This document shows, piece after piece, positions 43,387 to 54,902 of a DNA stretch of 64,000 nucleotides; the stretch's first letter is position 1; every line of letters starts with the position of its first letter. The DNA comes from an uncultured Opitutia bacterium (GTDB lineage Bacteria > Verrucomicrobiota > Verrucomicrobiia > Opitutales > Opitutaceae). The DNA lies in contig CAIJZY010000060.1 of NCBI GenBank assembly GCA_903825285.1, positions 1 through 64,000 on the forward strand. Direction: 5' to 3'. The position numbers and the translations under genes were made by a program. The notes beneath the pieces are model-generated. The model did no database searches. It had not been told where the DNA came from and saw only the letters and a program-made list of their open reading frames with translations.

Positions 43387-43770
43387 GTGTCCTGCTCCTG
43401 CGAACTTCCCGGCCTCTCCGCGCGCCTTGACCAGCTCCATTACCACCACGGGGGCGCCACGCTGCCACCGGACCAGCCGCACGCCTTCGTCTATTACATC
43501 ACGATCCGCAACGGCTCCGACCGCACCGTCACCCTGCTGGGCCGCAAGTGGGTCGTGGAGCACGCCAACGGCAGCCAGCTCGTGATCGAGGGCGACAAGA
43601 TCGTCGGCGAGACGCCCCGGCTGGCCCCGGGCGAGCAGTTTTCCTACAACAGCTACCACGTGACCGGCTGCGACGCCACCGCGCGCGGCTCGTTCCATGG
43701 CGTGGACGAGCTCGGGCGCCGCATCCACGTGCTGCTGCCCGCGTTCACCATGACCATCCCGCGGAGCTGA
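43387..43770 (+). CDS. apaG: ApaG domain protein
   Basis: [27 protein letters not shown] ... [27 protein letters not shown]. Confidence 0.88.
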   Translation: MSCSCELPGLSARLDQLHYHHGGATLPPDQPHAFVYYITIRNGSDRTVTLLGRKWVVEHANGSQLVIEGDKIVGETPRLAPGEQFSYNSYHVTGCDATARGSFHGVDELGRRIHVLLPAFTMTIPRS

Positions 43771-43821
43771 GAAAAAGAACCTCGTTCTCCGGTGCTTTCT
43801 CGTTCTGTGTCGGCCCACTAA

Positions 43822-45180
43822 ATGAAGCTCATTGATTTGAACCGCGACGGTGGCATCGGCGCCAACAGCATGTTTGTCCAGCTGGGCGACCTCCGCCTCC
43901 TCATCGACTGCGGGCTTCATCCCAAGAAGGCCGGCCGCGGCGCGACCCCCGACCTTTCCCTGCTGCGCGGCCAGGCCCTCGACCTGATCATCATCACGCA
44001 CTGCCACCTCGACCACATCGGGAGCCTGCTGGTCGCGATGCGGGAGCACCCGAACACGCCGGTGATCATGACCACCTCCAGCCGCATGCTGATCGAGCGC
44101 ATGCTGCACAACTCGGCCAACGTGATGCTGCGCCAGAAGGAGGAGAACAACATCCCGGAGTACCCGCTCTTCACCCATGACGAGATCGACCGCTGCGCCG
44201 GGCGCATGACGGGCCTGCCGTTCGGCCACGCCAAGAAGTTCCGCGGCGCCAAGGACGAGATCGAGGTCATCTTCCATCCCGCCGGCCACGTCGCCGGCGC
44301 CGCCGGCGTCGAGCTCCACCACAAGCACCGCCAGGTGTTCTTCACCGGCGACGTCCTCTTCGAGAACCAGCGCACGCTGCCCGGCGCGAAGTTTCCCGCC
44401 GGCCACTTCGACACGCTGGTCATGGAGACCACCCGCGGCACCACCGAGCGGCCGCTCGGCAAGGAGCGCGTCAACGAGGTCGCCCGCCTCATCCAGAGCA
44501 TCAACGACACCATCAAGCGCGGCGGCTCCTTCCTCATCCCCGTCTTCGCCCTCGGCCGCATGCAGGAGATCCTGGCGATCATCCACGACGCCCGGAAGTT
44601 CGGCCGCCTCGCCGAGTGCCCGATCTTCGCCTCCGGCCTGGGCATGGACCTCGCCGACTACTTCGACGAGATCAGCCGCAAGACCCGGCACGTGAACTTC
44701 AACCGCGGCATCATCAAGGAGCTCAAGATCAAGCCCACGCCGCGCAAGCTCACCCCCGGCGAGGACCCGCAGCAGAACGCGCTCTACATCATCAGCTCGG
44801 GCATGCTCGTGGAGCGCACGCCGAGCTACACGCTCGCCTCCGGCCTGGTCGGCCACGCGCGCAACACGATCGGCTTCGTCGGCTACTGCGATCCCGACAC
44901 CCCCGGCGGCCGCCTGCTCGCCGCCAAGCCGGGCGACACCATCCTGTTCGAGACGGCCCACGTGAAGGCCAAGCTCAAGGCCCACGTCGAGCGCTTCGAG
45001 CTCAGCGGCCACGCCGACCGCGAGGAGCTGCTCGAGTTCGCCATCCAGACCCAGGCCCGCTGCATCGTGCTGACCCACGGCGACCCGCCCGCCCGCGCCT
45101 GGTTCGCCGCCCAGCTCGCCGCCCAGGCGCCCAAGATCAAGGTGCTCGATCCGGTGCCGCTGAAGACGTACCAGGTGTAG
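43822..45180 (+). CDS. beta-CASP metallo-beta-lactamase-fold RNase
   Basis: ITHCHLDHIGSLL (HxHxDH), GDVLFENQRTLPGA, beta-CASP C-terminus FELSGHADREELLEF. Confidence 0.88.
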   Translation: MKLIDLNRDGGIGANSMFVQLGDLRLLIDCGLHPKKAGRGATPDLSLLRGQALDLIIITHCHLDHIGSLLVAMREHPNTPVIMTTSSRMLIERMLHNSANVMLRQKEENNIPEYPLFTHDEIDRCAGRMTGLPFGHAKKFRGAKDEIEVIFHPAGHVAGAAGVELHHKHRQVFFTGDVLFENQRTLPGAKFPAGHFDTLVMETTRGTTERPLGKERVNEVARLIQSINDTIKRGGSFLIPVFALGRMQEILAIIHDARKFGRLAECPIFASGLGMDLADYFDEISRKTRHVNFNRGIIKELKIKPTPRKLTPGEDPQQNALYIISSGMLVERTPSYTLASGLVGHARNTIGFVGYCDPDTPGGRLLAAKPGDTILFETAHVKAKLKAHVERFELSGHADREELLEFAIQTQARCIVLTHGDPPARAWFAAQLAAQAPKIKVLDPVPLKTYQV

Positions 45181-45189
45181 AGAATCAGA

Positions 45190-45271
45190 CGAACGCCCAA
45201 CACCGAAGCTGATTCCAGCACGCGGCTGGGCGGCAGGAGGAACCTTCGACGTTGGACGGTCGGCGTTCGCC
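45190..45271. repeat. heptad-repeat inverted element B
   Basis: Left cgaacgc-ccaacac-cgaagct; right cttcgac-gttggac-ggtcggc-gttcgcc; core resembles element A. Confidence 0.82.
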
Positions 45272-45283
45272 CGGTGGCCCGCC

Positions 45284-46081
45284 CTACTCCGCCACCAGTT
45301 TCCGCAGCGTCGCGCAGATCTCGGGATTGCCGGCGATGTAGCGGATGCGGGCCATGTCCTGGTCGAACTGCCTCAGGGGAAACTGCTCGCCGTTGAGGAA
45401 CTCCACGCAGCCGCCGGCCGCGAGGCACAGCGGCACCGCCGCGGCGATGTCCCAGATCTTCACATTGTGGTCCACCGTGCCGTCAAGGATGCCGGCCGCC
45501 ACGTAGGCGAGGTGGAGCGTGCTGCTGCCGAGCGCCCGGATCTTGAAGTTCTCCACGAGCGTCCGCGCATGCGGCGCGTAGCGGCGGTCGTAGGGCGTGT
45601 GAAAGCCGATCACCGTCTGCGGATTCGGCGGCTCCGTCCGCACGCGCACCTCCCGGTCGCCGTCGTGCACGCCGAAGCCCGGGCCGCCGTGGATCAGCCG
45701 GCGGCGCGCCAGGTCGTAGACCACGCCATAGACGGGCTGGCCGTGCTCCAGCAGCGCGAGCGAGATGGCGCAGAACGGGATGCCCAGCGCGAAGTTGTTC
45801 GTGCCGTCGATCGGGTCGAGCACCCAGGCAAACCGCCGCGTCAGCGGCCGCGGGCCGTCGCCCTGCGGCAGCTCCTCGCTGAAGATGTCGTCCTCCAGGA
45901 ACTGCGCCTGCAGCGCCGCGGTGATGCCCGCCGAGATCGCCAGATCCGCCGCGGTCACGCGCGACCCGTCGCTCTTCCACTCGCTCTTCACCCGGCCGAA
46001 CTCCCGGTGCAGCCGCTCCGTCTGGCCGAGCACCGCGGACTGCGCGGCGGCAATGCGGACGGTCAGCTCGGGATTCGTCAT
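45284..46081 (-). CDS. inositol monophosphatase-family phosphatase
   Basis: FSEELPQGDG, WVLDPIDGTNNFALGIPFCAISLALLE, KIWDIAAAVPLCLAAGG; start MTNPELTVR at 46081. Confidence 0.9.
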   Translation of the reverse strand: MTNPELTVRIAAAQSAVLGQTERLHREFGRVKSEWKSDGSRVTAADLAISAGITAALQAQFLEDDIFSEELPQGDGPRPLTRRFAWVLDPIDGTNNFALGIPFCAISLALLEHGQPVYGVVYDLARRRLIHGGPGFGVHDGDREVRVRTEPPNPQTVIGFHTPYDRRYAPHARTLVENFKIRALGSSTLHLAYVAAGILDGTVDHNVKIWDIAAAVPLCLAAGGCVEFLNGEQFPLRQFDQDMARIRYIAGNPEICATLRKLVAE

Positions 46082-46233
46082 GGCTCCGCCAGTCCGCGCC
46101 ATCCGTGCCCAAGCGCCAATCAAAAAAAATACGGAGGCTTTTGGGTCCAGCGCGGAAACGCGGAGGGGCGGAAGCTCGGAAACGGAGGGATCCCTCCGCT
46201 CGCCCGCTCCTCTGCGTCTTCGCGATGAATCCC

Positions 46234-47412
46234 TCACCCTTTCGGCGGGTCCCGCGTGAGCTGGTGACCGTGCCGCACCACCTGCTCCCGGCCGCCGCGA
46301 TTCAGGTGGTCGAGCACGCCGGCGAGCCGGCGGCGTTTCTCCGTGTCCTGCGCAAACATCTCCAGCTGGCCGCCGCCCTCCTCCACCCCGGAGAACCGCA
46401 CGCTCACCAATCGCAGCGGCCGGCGGCGCCGCCAGGCCGCGCGGAGCAGCGGCGCGATGAGGGGATAGAACGGCGCCTCCAGGTCCGTGGCCGATTCCAG
46501 GCTCTGGCCGTGCGCCTCCTGCGTGAAGTCCGGGTAGCGCACCTTCACCGTCAGGGTGCGGACGCGCTTCCCGTCCGCGCGGATCTTCGGCAGCAGCTCG
46601 TCCACCATCCCCTTGGCCACGCGCTCGATGGCGGCGAAATCCCCGATGTCCTCGCCAAAGGTCTCCTGCTGCGAGTAGCTCTTCGCGTCGTCGCGCTCGG
46701 TCTCCACCGGACGGTCGTCCTGGCCGAGGGCGATGGCCCGCATCTCCCGCAAGCCGGGGCCGAAGATGGCCTCCAGCTCGCTTTCGTTCCGCGCGGTCAG
46801 GTCGCGCACGAGCCGCAGGCCGTGCCGCTCCGCCAGCGCCGCCTCCGTCTTGGCGCCGATCCCGGGCAGCTTGCCGAGTGGCAGCGGCGCAAGGAACTCC
46901 GCCTCGGCGCCCGGGGGCACGACCACGAAGCCGCGGGGCTTGCGCAGCTTCGAGGCGATCTGGGCGATGAGCTTGTTGGCCGCGAGGCCGAAGGAGACCG
47001 GGAGCTCCAGCTCGCGCGCGATGCGCGCCTGCAGGCCGCGGACCTTCGCCTCCACCGCGGCGGCGGTCGTGAAGCCGCACGGCCCGAGGTCGAGGTAGCC
47101 CTCGTCGATCGAGTTGCGCTGCACAAGCGGCGTCAGCGTCTCGCAAAGGTCGAACATGCGCCGCGACATCTTGCCGTACAGGCCCGAGGTGTGCGGCAGC
47201 AGGATCAGGTCCGGGCAGACCTTGAGCGCCCGCGCCGTCGGCATCGGCGTGTACACGCCGCAAGCCCGCGCCTCGTAGCTGGCGGACGAGATGATGCCGC
47301 GCTCGCGCCCGCCCACCGCGCACTTCGTCCCGCGCAGCTCCGGCTTCAACGCCAGCTCGCACGACACGAAAAACGCGTCGGCATCGAGATGCACGATGAG
47401 CGGCAGCGGCAT
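46234..47412 (-). CDS. dinB: DNA polymerase IV (Y-family)
   Basis: IVHLDADAFFVSCELALKPELRG, SIDEGYLDLG, GLAANKLIAQIASKLRKP. Confidence 0.94.
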   Translation of the reverse strand: MPLPLIVHLDADAFFVSCELALKPELRGTKCAVGGRERGIISSASYEARACGVYTPMPTARALKVCPDLILLPHTSGLYGKMSRRMFDLCETLTPLVQRNSIDEGYLDLGPCGFTTAAAVEAKVRGLQARIARELELPVSFGLAANKLIAQIASKLRKPRGFVVVPPGAEAEFLAPLPLGKLPGIGAKTEAALAERHGLRLVRDLTARNESELEAIFGPGLREMRAIALGQDDRPVETERDDAKSYSQQETFGEDIGDFAAIERVAKGMVDELLPKIRADGKRVRTLTVKVRYPDFTQEAHGQSLESATDLEAPFYPLIAPLLRAAWRRRRPLRLVSVRFSGVEEGGGQLEMFAQDTEKRRRLAGVLDHLNRGGREQVVRHGHQLTRDPPKG

Positions 47413-47437
47413 GCCGGTAGTTCAGACCCGGCCAACC

Positions 47438-47464
47438 CCGGTGTCACGCCCTACGTGAAACCGG
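47438..47464. repeat. palindrome CCGGTGTCACGCCCTACGTGAAACCGG
   Basis: Near-copy of the 11989-12015 palindrome. Confidence 0.7.
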
Positions 47465-47469
47465 CGCGG

Positions 47470-50346
<2,877 letters not shown>

Positions 50347-50545
50347 GTTATCTAAAATCCGGCCACGTCAAAGCGATAAGCGTTGCTCAAAGGTGCCGAT
50401 GCCTGGAATTAGTTCTTGAACTACCCTGGGCGAAACCGTTTCTTGCCCGGGAAATCACCCCGGCTCCGAGCCGGCCCCAACCACCCCACCGCTGTCCCGC
50501 AGATGGATTCCAGGGAGGAAGTCTGCGTGGCGAAAACACCACCCT

Positions 50546-52531
50546 ATGAACGTTATGTCGTCTCCTCGCCGCCTGCGCCCCCTCGCGCGCATGGCCCTCG
50601 CCCTTGGACTGGGCGCCCTGCTGCTGGCCCCCGCCGGTCGTGCCTTTGAATTCTACAACGGCGACCTGAAGGGCAGCTTCGACAGTACCTTCTCCTTCGG
50701 CGAGCTGTATCGCCTGGAGAACCCCAGCCCCGGTTTCTACGGCACGACCAACTCCTTCGCCGGGGTCGTGGGCCAGCAGAACTCGGTCAACAGCGACGAC
50801 GGCAACCTCAACTACGGCAAGGGCTGGGTCTCCCAGCTGTTCAAGGGCTCGCATGACCTCGAGCTCAAGTACCACGACTACTCGTTCCTCGCCCGCGGCT
50901 ACTACTTCGGCGATCTCAAGTCCGACCACACCATGCGGACGCAGCTGAGCTCCCAGGCCCGCGAGCGCGTCGTGCACGGGTCGGAGCTGCTCGACCTCTA
51001 TGTCGACGCCAAGTTCGACCTGACCCCCGATTTCCCGGTCGACCTGCGCATCGGCCGCCAGGTGCTGAGCCTCGGCGAGAGCACGTTCATCCCGAACGGC
51101 CTCAACGTCGTCAACCCGGTCGACCTCTCCAAGCTCCGCACCCCCGGCGCCGAGCTCAAGGAGGCCTTCCTCCCGGTGAACATGATCCGGCTCTCGGTGA
51201 ACCTCGCCAAGAACGTCACCTTCGAGCCCTTCTACCTCCTCGAGTTCCGCCACAACGAGCTCGAGCCCGCCGGCACGTTTTTCTCGACGAATGACTTCGC
51301 CACCCGCGGCGGCAGCAAGGTCATGCTGGGCTTCGGCACCCTGGCCGACACCGGCACGCTGGGCTCCATCCCGCGCTCCGTGGACCACATGGCGAGCAAC
51401 CACAACCAGTTCGGCGCCTCGCTGCGCATCCTGGCCCCGAGCCTGAACGACACCGAGTTCGGCCTGTATTTCGTCAAGTACAACAGCCGCTCCCCCGTCA
51501 TCAGCGCCACGACCCCGACCGATCCCATCAGCTCGGCCCTGGTCGTCTCCACCGCGACCAGCCTCGCCACCACCAACCTGGTGCCGGTCATGCTCGCCAA
51601 CGGCTACCCGGCCGCCGGCATCCCTTCCGCCCTCAACACCCTCATCGGCGCCGCGCTGACGGGCGTGCCGATCGGCAATCTGCCCGCCACCCTGCAGCCG
51701 TTCTATCCCGCCGCCCAGTCGATCGCCGCCGGCGCGAGCAAGATCGGCCTGCTCACCGCGGCCGCCACCGGCCGCTACTATGACGAGTACCCCGACGACA
51801 TCCGCATGTTCGGCGCCTCCTTCAACACCTCGATCGGCAGCACCGGCATCTCCTGGCAGGGCGAGTTCTCCGTGAAGAACAACGTCCCGCTCCAGATCGA
51901 CGACGTCGAGCTGCTCTTCGAGACGCTGTCCTCGCTCACGCCGACCTTTGGCGCCAACAATCAGGTCGGCAGCCTCCTGGGCCAGTTGAACACTGCCGTC
52001 CCGGGCTACCGCCGCCACCGCGTGGTCACCGCCCAGTCGACCATCACCAAGGTCTTCGGCCCGGTCCTCGGCTCGCAGCAGCTGACGCTCGTCGCCGAGG
52101 CCGGCGGCGTCTGGGTCAACCTCCCGAGCAAGGACTATCTCCGCTACGACGGCCCCGGCACGTTCACCGCCGGCAGCGCATCGGAAATGGTCAACACGGG
52201 CTTCGGGGCGATCCCGCCGACCCCGGCGAGCGCCTTCGCCGATAGCTTCTCCTGGGGCTACCAGGTCCTGGCCAAGCTTGATTACAACAACGTGTTCGCC
52301 GGCGTGAACCTCTCGCCGTCCGTCGCGTTCGCGCAGGACCTGCGCGGCACCACGCCGCTGCCGCTGGGCAACTTCATCGAGGGCCGCAAGAGCCTGACGC
52401 TCTCCGCCGAGTTCACCTTCCAGAATGCGTGGGCGTGGGAGGTCCGCTACGTGAACTACTCCGGCGCCGGCAACTACAACCTGCTCAGTGACCGCGACTA
52501 TGTCGCCACCACGCTGAAGTACTCCTTCTAA
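50546..52531 (+). CDS. DUF1302-family beta-barrel outer-membrane protein
   Basis: AFEFYNGDLKGSFDSTFSFGELYRLENP N-terminal pattern; GRQVLSLGESTFIPNGLNVVNPVDLSKLRTPGAELKEAFLPV; terminal aromatic beta-strand LKYSF. Confidence 0.85.
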   Translation: MNVMSSPRRLRPLARMALALGLGALLLAPAGRAFEFYNGDLKGSFDSTFSFGELYRLENPSPGFYGTTNSFAGVVGQQNSVNSDDGNLNYGKGWVSQLFKGSHDLELKYHDYSFLARGYYFGDLKSDHTMRTQLSSQARERVVHGSELLDLYVDAKFDLTPDFPVDLRIGRQVLSLGESTFIPNGLNVVNPVDLSKLRTPGAELKEAFLPVNMIRLSVNLAKNVTFEPFYLLEFRHNELEPAGTFFSTNDFATRGGSKVMLGFGTLADTGTLGSIPRSVDHMASNHNQFGASLRILAPSLNDTEFGLYFVKYNSRSPVISATTPTDPISSALVVSTATSLATTNLVPVMLANGYPAAGIPSALNTLIGAALTGVPIGNLPATLQPFYPAAQSIAAGASKIGLLTAAATGRYYDEYPDDIRMFGASFNTSIGSTGISWQGEFSVKNNVPLQIDDVELLFETLSSLTPTFGANNQVGSLLGQLNTAVPGYRRHRVVTAQSTITKVFGPVLGSQQLTLVAEAGGVWVNLPSKDYLRYDGPGTFTAGSASEMVNTGFGAIPPTPASAFADSFSWGYQVLAKLDYNNVFAGVNLSPSVAFAQDLRGTTPLPLGNFIEGRKSLTLSAEFTFQNAWAWEVRYVNYSGAGNYNLLSDRDYVATTLKYSF

Positions 52532-52552
52532 CCGCCCGGATCCACCCCCTCC

Positions 52553-53899
52553 ATGAAAAAGCTCATTCTTTCTACCCTGTTCATCTTCGCCGCGGCGGGA
52601 CTCTCCGCCGCCATCACCGCGGACCAGGCCGCCCGGCTCGGCGCCGACCTCACCCCGCTCGGCGGTGAAAAGGCCGGCAACGCCAGCGGCGTGATCCCGG
52701 CCTGGGACGGCGGCATCACCACCCCGCCCGCCGGCTACAAGGTCGGCGACCACCATCCGGACCCGTACGCCGGCGACCAGCCGCTCTACACCGTCACCGC
52801 GGCGAACCTCGCGCAGTACCAGGACCAGCTCACCGCCGGTCACATCGCGCTGCTCAAGGCCTATCCCGACTACAAGCTGGTCGTCTACGCCACGCACCGC
52901 AGCGCCTCCAATCCGCAGCGGATCTACGACGCGACGAAGCAGTACGCCACCACGGCCCGCCTCACCAACGGCGGCAACGGCATCACCGGCGCCGTCGTCG
53001 GCATCCCGTTCCCCATCCCGGCCAACGGCCTCGAGGTCGTCTGGAACTTCCTCACCCGCTACCGCGGCGTCGCCGCCACGCGCCACATCGGCCAGGCCGC
53101 GCCCCAGCGCAACGGCAGCTACACGCTGGTGGATTTCGAGGATGAGTTCCTGTTCAACTACTGCCGCGAGGGCATCACCGAGGCGGACATCGACAACACG
53201 CTGATCTACTTCAAGCAGGCCGTCGTCGCCCCCGCCCGCCTCGCGGGCACCATCCTCCTCGTCCACGAGACGATGGACCAGGTCACGGAGCCCCGCCGCG
53301 CCTGGGTCTACAACGCCGGCCGCCGCCGCGTCACCCGCGCCCCGAACGTCGCCTATGACAACCCCGGCACCGCCGCCGACGGCCAGCGCACGAGCGACCA
53401 GTTCGACATGTTCAACGGCGCGCCGGACCGCTACACGTGGACGCTCGTCGGCAAGAAGGAGATGATCGTCCCGTACAACTCCTACCGCCTGCACAGCGAT
53501 CACATCAAGAATGCCGACATTCTCCGTCCGCTGCACATCAACCAGGATCTCGCCCGCTATGAGCTGCACCGTGTCTGGGTCGTGGACGCCACGCTCAAGC
53601 CCGGCACCTCGCACCTCTACTCGCGGCGCACGTTCTACATCGACGAGGACAGCTGGCAGATCCTCGCCGCCGACCAGTACGACGGCCGCGGCGCCATCTG
53701 GCGCGTCTCCGAGGCGCACTGCATCAACTACTATGATGCCCACGTCTTCTGGAGCACGCTCGAGGTCCACACCGACCTGCAGAACGGCCGCTACCTGGTC
53801 ATCGGCCTCGATAACGAGGGCCAGACCTACAACTTCAACCTCAAGCGCGTCCCTTCCGACTACAGCCCCGAGTCGCTGCGCCGCGAGGGCACCCGCTGA
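52553..53899 (+). CDS. DUF1329-family outer-membrane-associated protein
   Basis: Signal peptide; RLGADLTPLGGEKAGNASGVIPAWDGGITTPPAGYKVGDHHPDPY. Confidence 0.87.
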   Translation: MKKLILSTLFIFAAAGLSAAITADQAARLGADLTPLGGEKAGNASGVIPAWDGGITTPPAGYKVGDHHPDPYAGDQPLYTVTAANLAQYQDQLTAGHIALLKAYPDYKLVVYATHRSASNPQRIYDATKQYATTARLTNGGNGITGAVVGIPFPIPANGLEVVWNFLTRYRGVAATRHIGQAAPQRNGSYTLVDFEDEFLFNYCREGITEADIDNTLIYFKQAVVAPARLAGTILLVHETMDQVTEPRRAWVYNAGRRRVTRAPNVAYDNPGTAADGQRTSDQFDMFNGAPDRYTWTLVGKKEMIVPYNSYRLHSDHIKNADILRPLHINQDLARYELHRVWVVDATLKPGTSHLYSRRTFYIDEDSWQILAADQYDGRGAIWRVSEAHCINYYDAHVFWSTLEVHTDLQNGRYLVIGLDNEGQTYNFNLKRVPSDYSPESLRREGTR

Positions 53900-53944
53900 T
53901 GCCCCGCCGCGCCGCCCGCTGGTTGCAGCCATAGTAAGGCACAG

Positions 53945-53973
53945 GAAGGCGGGCCTGGGCCCGCCTTCTTTTT
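53945..53973 (+). terminator. hairpin + T-tract between the DUF1329 and YCF48-like genes
   Basis: GAAGGCGGGC-CTGG-GCCCGCCTTC then TTTTT, 5 bp before the next ATG. Confidence 0.85.
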
Positions 53974-53977
53974 ATCC

Positions 53978-54895
53978 ATGAATCCCGCCCACCTCGCCCG
54001 CACGTGCCTGCTGGGGGCCGTGCTGGCCGGCGGGGTCATGGCCGGCGAGGTCCGGCCCAACATGCTGCTGCTCGACGGCGCGGTCGCCGGCCCGGCGATC
54101 GTCGCCGTCGGCGAGCGCGGCGCCATCCTGCGCTCCACCGATGGCGCGCACACCTGGGAAGCCGCCGAGTCGCCCACCACCGCCACGCTCACGGGGGTGA
54201 GCTTCGCCGCCGACGCCCGCCACGGCTGGGTGGTCGGCCATGACGCCCTCATCCTCGCCACGACCGACGGTGGCGTCACCTGGCGCAAGCAGTGGCAGGG
54301 GGACAACCTCCAGGATTCCTTCCTCGACGTGCTGGCCCTCGACGCCCGCCGCGTCATCGCCGTCGGCGCCTACGGGCTGTTCGTCACCACCGTCGACGGC
54401 GGTCGCACCTGGACGCGGCGCAAGCTCAGCGAGGACGACTTCCACTTCAACCGCCTCACCCGCGGCCCGACCGGCACGCTCTACCTTGCCGGCGAGCGCG
54501 GCACGCTTCTGCGTTCGCGCGACCAGGGCGGCCACTGGGACCGCATTGACGCGCCCTACGACGGCTCCTTCTACGGCATTCTCCCGCTCGGCGAGCGCAC
54601 GCTGCTGGCGCACGGGCTGCGCGGCCGCATTTACCGTTCCACGGACGACGGCGCCACCTGGACCCTCGTGCCGAACGAGAACCGCGTCCTGATCGCCACC
54701 GCGGCGCGGCTCGATGACCGCCGGATCGTGCTGGGCGGACAGTCGCGCTCGCTGTTCGTGAGCCGCGACGCCGGCGCGACGGTCTCTCCCTGGACCCCCG
54801 GCTTCACCGCCGCCGTCGCGGAGCTCATCGCGCTCCCCGACGGCTCGATCCTGGCGCTCGGCGAGGCCGGCGCCGCCGTCCTGTCTCCGCCCTGA
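53978..54895 (+). CDS. YCF48-related/BNR-repeat beta-propeller exported protein
   Basis: Repeated STDGAHTWEAAESP, TTDGGVTWRKQW, TVDGGRTWTRRK, STDDGATWTLVP units. Confidence 0.85.
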   Translation: MNPAHLARTCLLGAVLAGGVMAGEVRPNMLLLDGAVAGPAIVAVGERGAILRSTDGAHTWEAAESPTTATLTGVSFAADARHGWVVGHDALILATTDGGVTWRKQWQGDNLQDSFLDVLALDARRVIAVGAYGLFVTTVDGGRTWTRRKLSEDDFHFNRLTRGPTGTLYLAGERGTLLRSRDQGGHWDRIDAPYDGSFYGILPLGERTLLAHGLRGRIYRSTDDGATWTLVPNENRVLIATAARLDDRRIVLGGQSRSLFVSRDAGATVSPWTPGFTAAVAELIALPDGSILALGEAGAAVLSPP

Positions 54896-54902
54896 TCCCG
54901 CC

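Noticed and set aside
41018-43585. 855-aa plus-strand ORF
   Set aside because: Antisense to the M20 peptidase and purH.
50350-50545. possible cobalamin-like riboswitch in the leader of the DUF1302 gene (aaaggtgcc, ccggctccgagccgg, gctgtcccgcag, gaagtctgcg)
   Set aside because: Only loose resemblance; the most conserved boxes cannot be aligned. A cmscan against RF00174 would decide.
50387-53932. 1181-aa minus-strand ORF
   Set aside because: Antisense to the clearly coding DUF1302 and DUF1329 genes; low-complexity Val/Gly/Arg composition typical of GC-rich reverse frames.
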